From positions 18,293 through 82,292 of the forward strand of contig CAJUHQ010000002.1 of the NCBI GenBank assembly GCA_910586095.1: 64,000 bases of DNA, read 5' to 3'. Position 1 is the stretch's first letter; every line of letters starts with the position of its first letter. The notes below the pieces were generated by a model, which was not told the origin of the DNA, searched no databases, and was given only the letters and a program-made list of their open reading frames with translations. Made by a program: the position numbers and the translations under genes. Below are positions 63,941-64,000 of the stretch, one piece after another. This stretch comes from an uncultured Lachnospiraceae bacterium. Its GTDB lineage: Bacteria; Bacillota; Clostridia; Lachnospirales; Lachnospiraceae.

Positions 63941-64000
63941 GGCAAATTTCCTCGTATAATAAGTGTATAGCCAGTAGAAATGATGGTTATGCACTTATTC

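Overview
The window looks like chromosomal DNA of a low-to-moderate G+C Firmicute, most likely a Lachnospiraceae-type Clostridia. Pointers are Shine-Dalgarno sequences of the AGGAGG type, sigma-A promoters with perfect TTGACA/TATAAT boxes, a DUF6145-like gene, a fused accD-accA gene beside a fab cluster, and many zinc-ribbon and FHA proteins. Most genes lie on the minus strand. No rRNA, tRNA, CRISPR array, transposase or phage gene was seen.

Left third (1-21.2 kb), mainly housekeeping on the minus strand: partial lysS with greA behind a perfect promoter; dusB, coaX, a DUF6145-type gene and birA; ornithine carbamoyltransferase; a SleB-type wall hydrolase; proC; a SpoU-family rRNA methyltransferase; the potassium uptake pair ktrA/ktrB; pfkA; dnaE; and a 945-residue helical-repeat orphan. 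A chemoreceptor and a YitT-family gene follow on the plus strand.

Centre (24.7-48.1 kb): a large minus-strand locus built around a type VII (ESX/WXG100) secretion-like system. In transcription order it encodes a DUF6382-like/FHA protein, a CpaE/MinD-like ATPase, a YukD ubiquitin-like protein, an EssC-type FtsK/SpoIIIE ATPase, WXG100 and coiled-coil partner proteins, an LXG-like putative substrate, a small membrane protein, a TPR protein, two more WXG100-size proteins, a PP2C phosphatase, a transmembrane Ser/Thr kinase with a YARHG tail, a Sel1/AlgX-like membrane protein, a zinc-ribbon membrane protein with many repeated Thr-x-x-Leu motifs, and a membrane-anchored metallophosphoesterase. Just upstream sit three more zinc-ribbon proteins, one with an FHA domain. 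EssA, EssB and EsaA homologues were not recognised here. The mix of kinase, phosphatase, two FHA proteins, FHA-like domains on EssC and a TxxL-rich protein suggests a secretion machine controlled by threonine phosphorylation. This is the most interesting system in the window.

Right third (48-64 kb): a secreted propeller-like protein, a small membrane protein, a SpoT-like HD hydrolase with a Cys-rich N-terminus, a secreted SH3 protein, an M13 metallopeptidase lipoprotein, a GDPD, an orphan antitoxin-like gene, a PAP2 phosphatase, a PHP phosphoesterase, CheD, and the distal part of a fatty-acid synthesis operon (accDA fusion, fabK-like, fabH, MarR/FabT-like).

Several families of short palindromic repeats are scattered between genes. 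One has covarying hairpins joined by a fixed linker whose reverse complement reads TGGGAGTTAGT. This linker repeatedly lies just before start codons (birA, ktrB, dnaE, the MarR gene) and appears to supply their ribosome binding sites.
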